Source: Pseudanabaena sp. ABRG5-3 | GTDB taxonomy: Bacteria > Cyanobacteriota > Cyanobacteriia > Pseudanabaenales > Pseudanabaenaceae | NCBI RefSeq assembly: GCF_003967015.1 | Contig: NZ_AP017560.1 | Location: 2,356,001-2,420,000, forward strand | Direction: 5' to 3' | Length of the DNA stretch: 64,000 bases | Part shown: positions 62,998 through 64,000 of the stretch, piece by piece | How positions within the stretch are numbered: position 1 is the first letter of the stretch | Layout of the letters: every line of letters starts with the position of its first letter | Translations under genes and position numbers: made by a program | The notes under the pieces: generated by a model | What the model saw: the letters and a program-made list of their open reading frames with translations, nothing else | What the model was told of the DNA's origin: nothing | Database searches by the model: none

Positions 62998-63561
62998 ATG
63001 GCTAAACTAACTCTACCGCAGGCTTGCTTTCTAATTCATCACAAAATACCTTTATCTCAAGTTTTTGATGCGACGGGCTTGAAAAAGAAGGAATACCGAG
63101 AGGTAATGAAAGATCTAGGTATGGTTATTGCGATCGGACTAAATCCTTGTACATCAAGAGAAAGACATACCCTTAAAGATAAATATGGTCATTGTGTTCA
63201 ATGTAAAACTAATAATTTGGCTTTTCAAAAACGTTTTAACGAGTCAGGGTTTATCTATGCAGCAAAATCTGAGAACTTAGGACTAATCAAGATTGGTACA
63301 GCAAAAGATACTGCACAGAGAGAATACAGTCTAAATAATTTTGGATACGGTGGCGGTAGTGATTGGAAAATCCACTTTGCTAAACAATGTAATAAATATG
63401 GACGCATAGAATTTGAAGCTCATCAAGGATTGATGCCTCACAATGTTCATAGATCCTATTGGAAGCAGGATAGTCTAGTTGACTGTAATGAACTTTTCGA
63501 TTGTAAGGTTGAATTAGCCATTCAAACTATTGAGAAAGTTATCTCACAACATCAAAATTAG
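62998..63561 (+). CDS. GIY-YIG/T5orf172-like protein
   Basis: I start at ATG 62998 (187 residues) since the upstream ATG at 62965 follows directly on a hairpin arm; AAGG lies seven bases before 62998. The N-terminal half (TLPQACFLIHHKIPLSQVFDATGL) looks like a helix-turn-helix. It is followed by a Cys-containing segment (NPCTSRERHTLKDKYGHCVQC) and then a GIY-YIG-like domain: GFIYAAKSENLGLIKIGTAKD, REYSLNNF, and FEAHQGL. This matches the T5orf172/MUG113 branch of GIY-YIG proteins, found in phages and mobile elements. A nuclease role is possible; no intron or intein is near. The next Uma2 gene starts 13 bases after it. Confidence 0.65.
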   Translation: MAKLTLPQACFLIHHKIPLSQVFDATGLKKKEYREVMKDLGMVIAIGLNPCTSRERHTLKDKYGHCVQCKTNNLAFQKRFNESGFIYAAKSENLGLIKIGTAKDTAQREYSLNNFGYGGGSDWKIHFAKQCNKYGRIEFEAHQGLMPHNVHRSYWKQDSLVDCNELFDCKVELAIQTIEKVISQHQN

Positions 63562-63574
63562 GAGTTACTGATTT

Positions 63575-64000
63575 ATGACTTCACTTACCATCTCTTCGCT
63601 AATAGCAAACAAAAAGACTTGGACTGATGCCGAGTTAATGGCTTTACCTGATGGGAACTGCTATGAATTTGTGAATGGAGAATTAGTTGACATGGGAAAT
63701 TCAGGAGCTTTGCATGGATATACTTGCAGCATCCTCGTTATGGCTTTGATGAATTACATCCTGCCCAGAAAGCTAGGTATCATTCTCGATTCTAGTACAG
63801 CCTTTACGATGAAAAATGGTAATAAGCGATCGCCTGATATTTCCTTTGTATCGAGAGAGAAATTGCAAGGACTTACAGAACTACCCGATGGATTTCTAGA
63901 TGGATCACCAGACTTAGCGATCGAAGTTCTATCGCCCAATAACACAATTGCCGAAATCGATCAGAAAATTGTGGAATATTTTGAGAATGGGGCGCGATTA
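63575..64000 (+). CDS. Uma2-family protein, 3' end outside the window
   Basis: From ATG 63575, eight bases after an AGGAG site, the frame is open to the last base (142 codons seen). The sequence is typical Uma2: WTDAELMALPDGNCYEFVNGEL at the N-terminus, MKNGNKRSPDISFVSREKL with the metal-binding Asp, DLAIEVLSPNNTIAEIDQKI with the active-site strand and YFENGARL. Family members usually have about 190 residues, so around 50 are missing. It is probably co-transcribed with the GIY-YIG gene, whose stop lies 13 bases before the start. Confidence 0.88.
   Translation, partial: MTSLTISSLIANKKTWTDAELMALPDGNCYEFVNGELVDMGNSGALHGYTCSILVMALMNYILPRKLGIILDSSTAFTMKNGNKRSPDISFVSREKLQGLTELPDGFLDGSPDLAIEVLSPNNTIAEIDQKIVEYFENGARL

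Noticed and set aside
62998-63561. GIY-YIG protein as an intron-encoded homing endonuclease
   Set aside because: No interrupted gene, intron core or intein junction is visible around it.
1-64000. tRNA, rRNA or CRISPR loci
   Set aside because: None was recognised on either strand by eye; a covariance-model search would be needed to exclude a missed tRNA.

Overview
The window comes from a cyanobacterium. The octamer GCGATCGC (HIP1) is scattered through almost every gene. The gene set is also cyanobacterial: a DUF751/Ycf33 protein, a DUF4337 protein, a phytochrome followed by an Rcp-type regulator, a Pil/Pix-type taxis operon headed by a PATAN response regulator, CHAT-TPR and Uma2 proteins. The moderate GC content and the style of the intergenic palindromes suggest a filamentous, Pseudanabaena-like organism, but that assignment is inference.

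Layout. 1-10.6 kb: tail of a PP2C phosphatase, an RND efflux pair, a decayed Uma2 gene, a DNA photolyase, and on the minus strand a nucleotide-transporter-like/HEAT protein with a small cNMP-binding protein. 10.6-17.7 kb: a RecB/Cas4-like nuclease, a large exported CHAT-TPR protein, small conserved cyanobacterial proteins, rbfA and a TolQ/ExbB-type channel protein. 17.7-24.25 kb: an accessory-looking block of a single-chain type IIL (MmeI-like) restriction-modification enzyme, a WGR/beta-propeller protein and a beta-propeller/AlkD fusion. I consider this the best candidate for an undescribed DNA-surveillance or defence system. 24.2-37.3 kb (minus strand): a complete taxis operon (PATAN regulator, PilH-like regulator, CheW, BMP-family nucleoside-binding lipoprotein, two chemoreceptors, CheA hybrid, second CheW). 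38.7-44.2 kb: a giant CBS/PAS/GAF hybrid kinase and a REC-kinase. 44.2-48.3 kb: murF, an unrecognised protein, a MOSC protein and moaB. 48.7-59.4 kb (minus strand): stand-alone REC proteins, a hybrid kinase, Rcp, a bacteriophytochrome, an IS5-family element that cuts a small gene, and a REC-wHTH-Hpt-REC-REC protein. 59.6-64 kb: two Uma2 genes (the second cut by the window end), a TIGR03960-type radical SAM protein and a GIY-YIG protein.

Two themes stand out. First, from 24 to 59 kb most genes are chemosensory or two-component proteins, so this is a dense signalling island that probably controls pilus motility and light or chemical responses. Second, many gene 3' ends carry long, nearly perfect palindromes with a three-base centre. 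Several share the core GCGAAGC, and several include the stop codon of the gene in one arm.

All calls rest on reading the sequence and on remembered family features; no database search was run.
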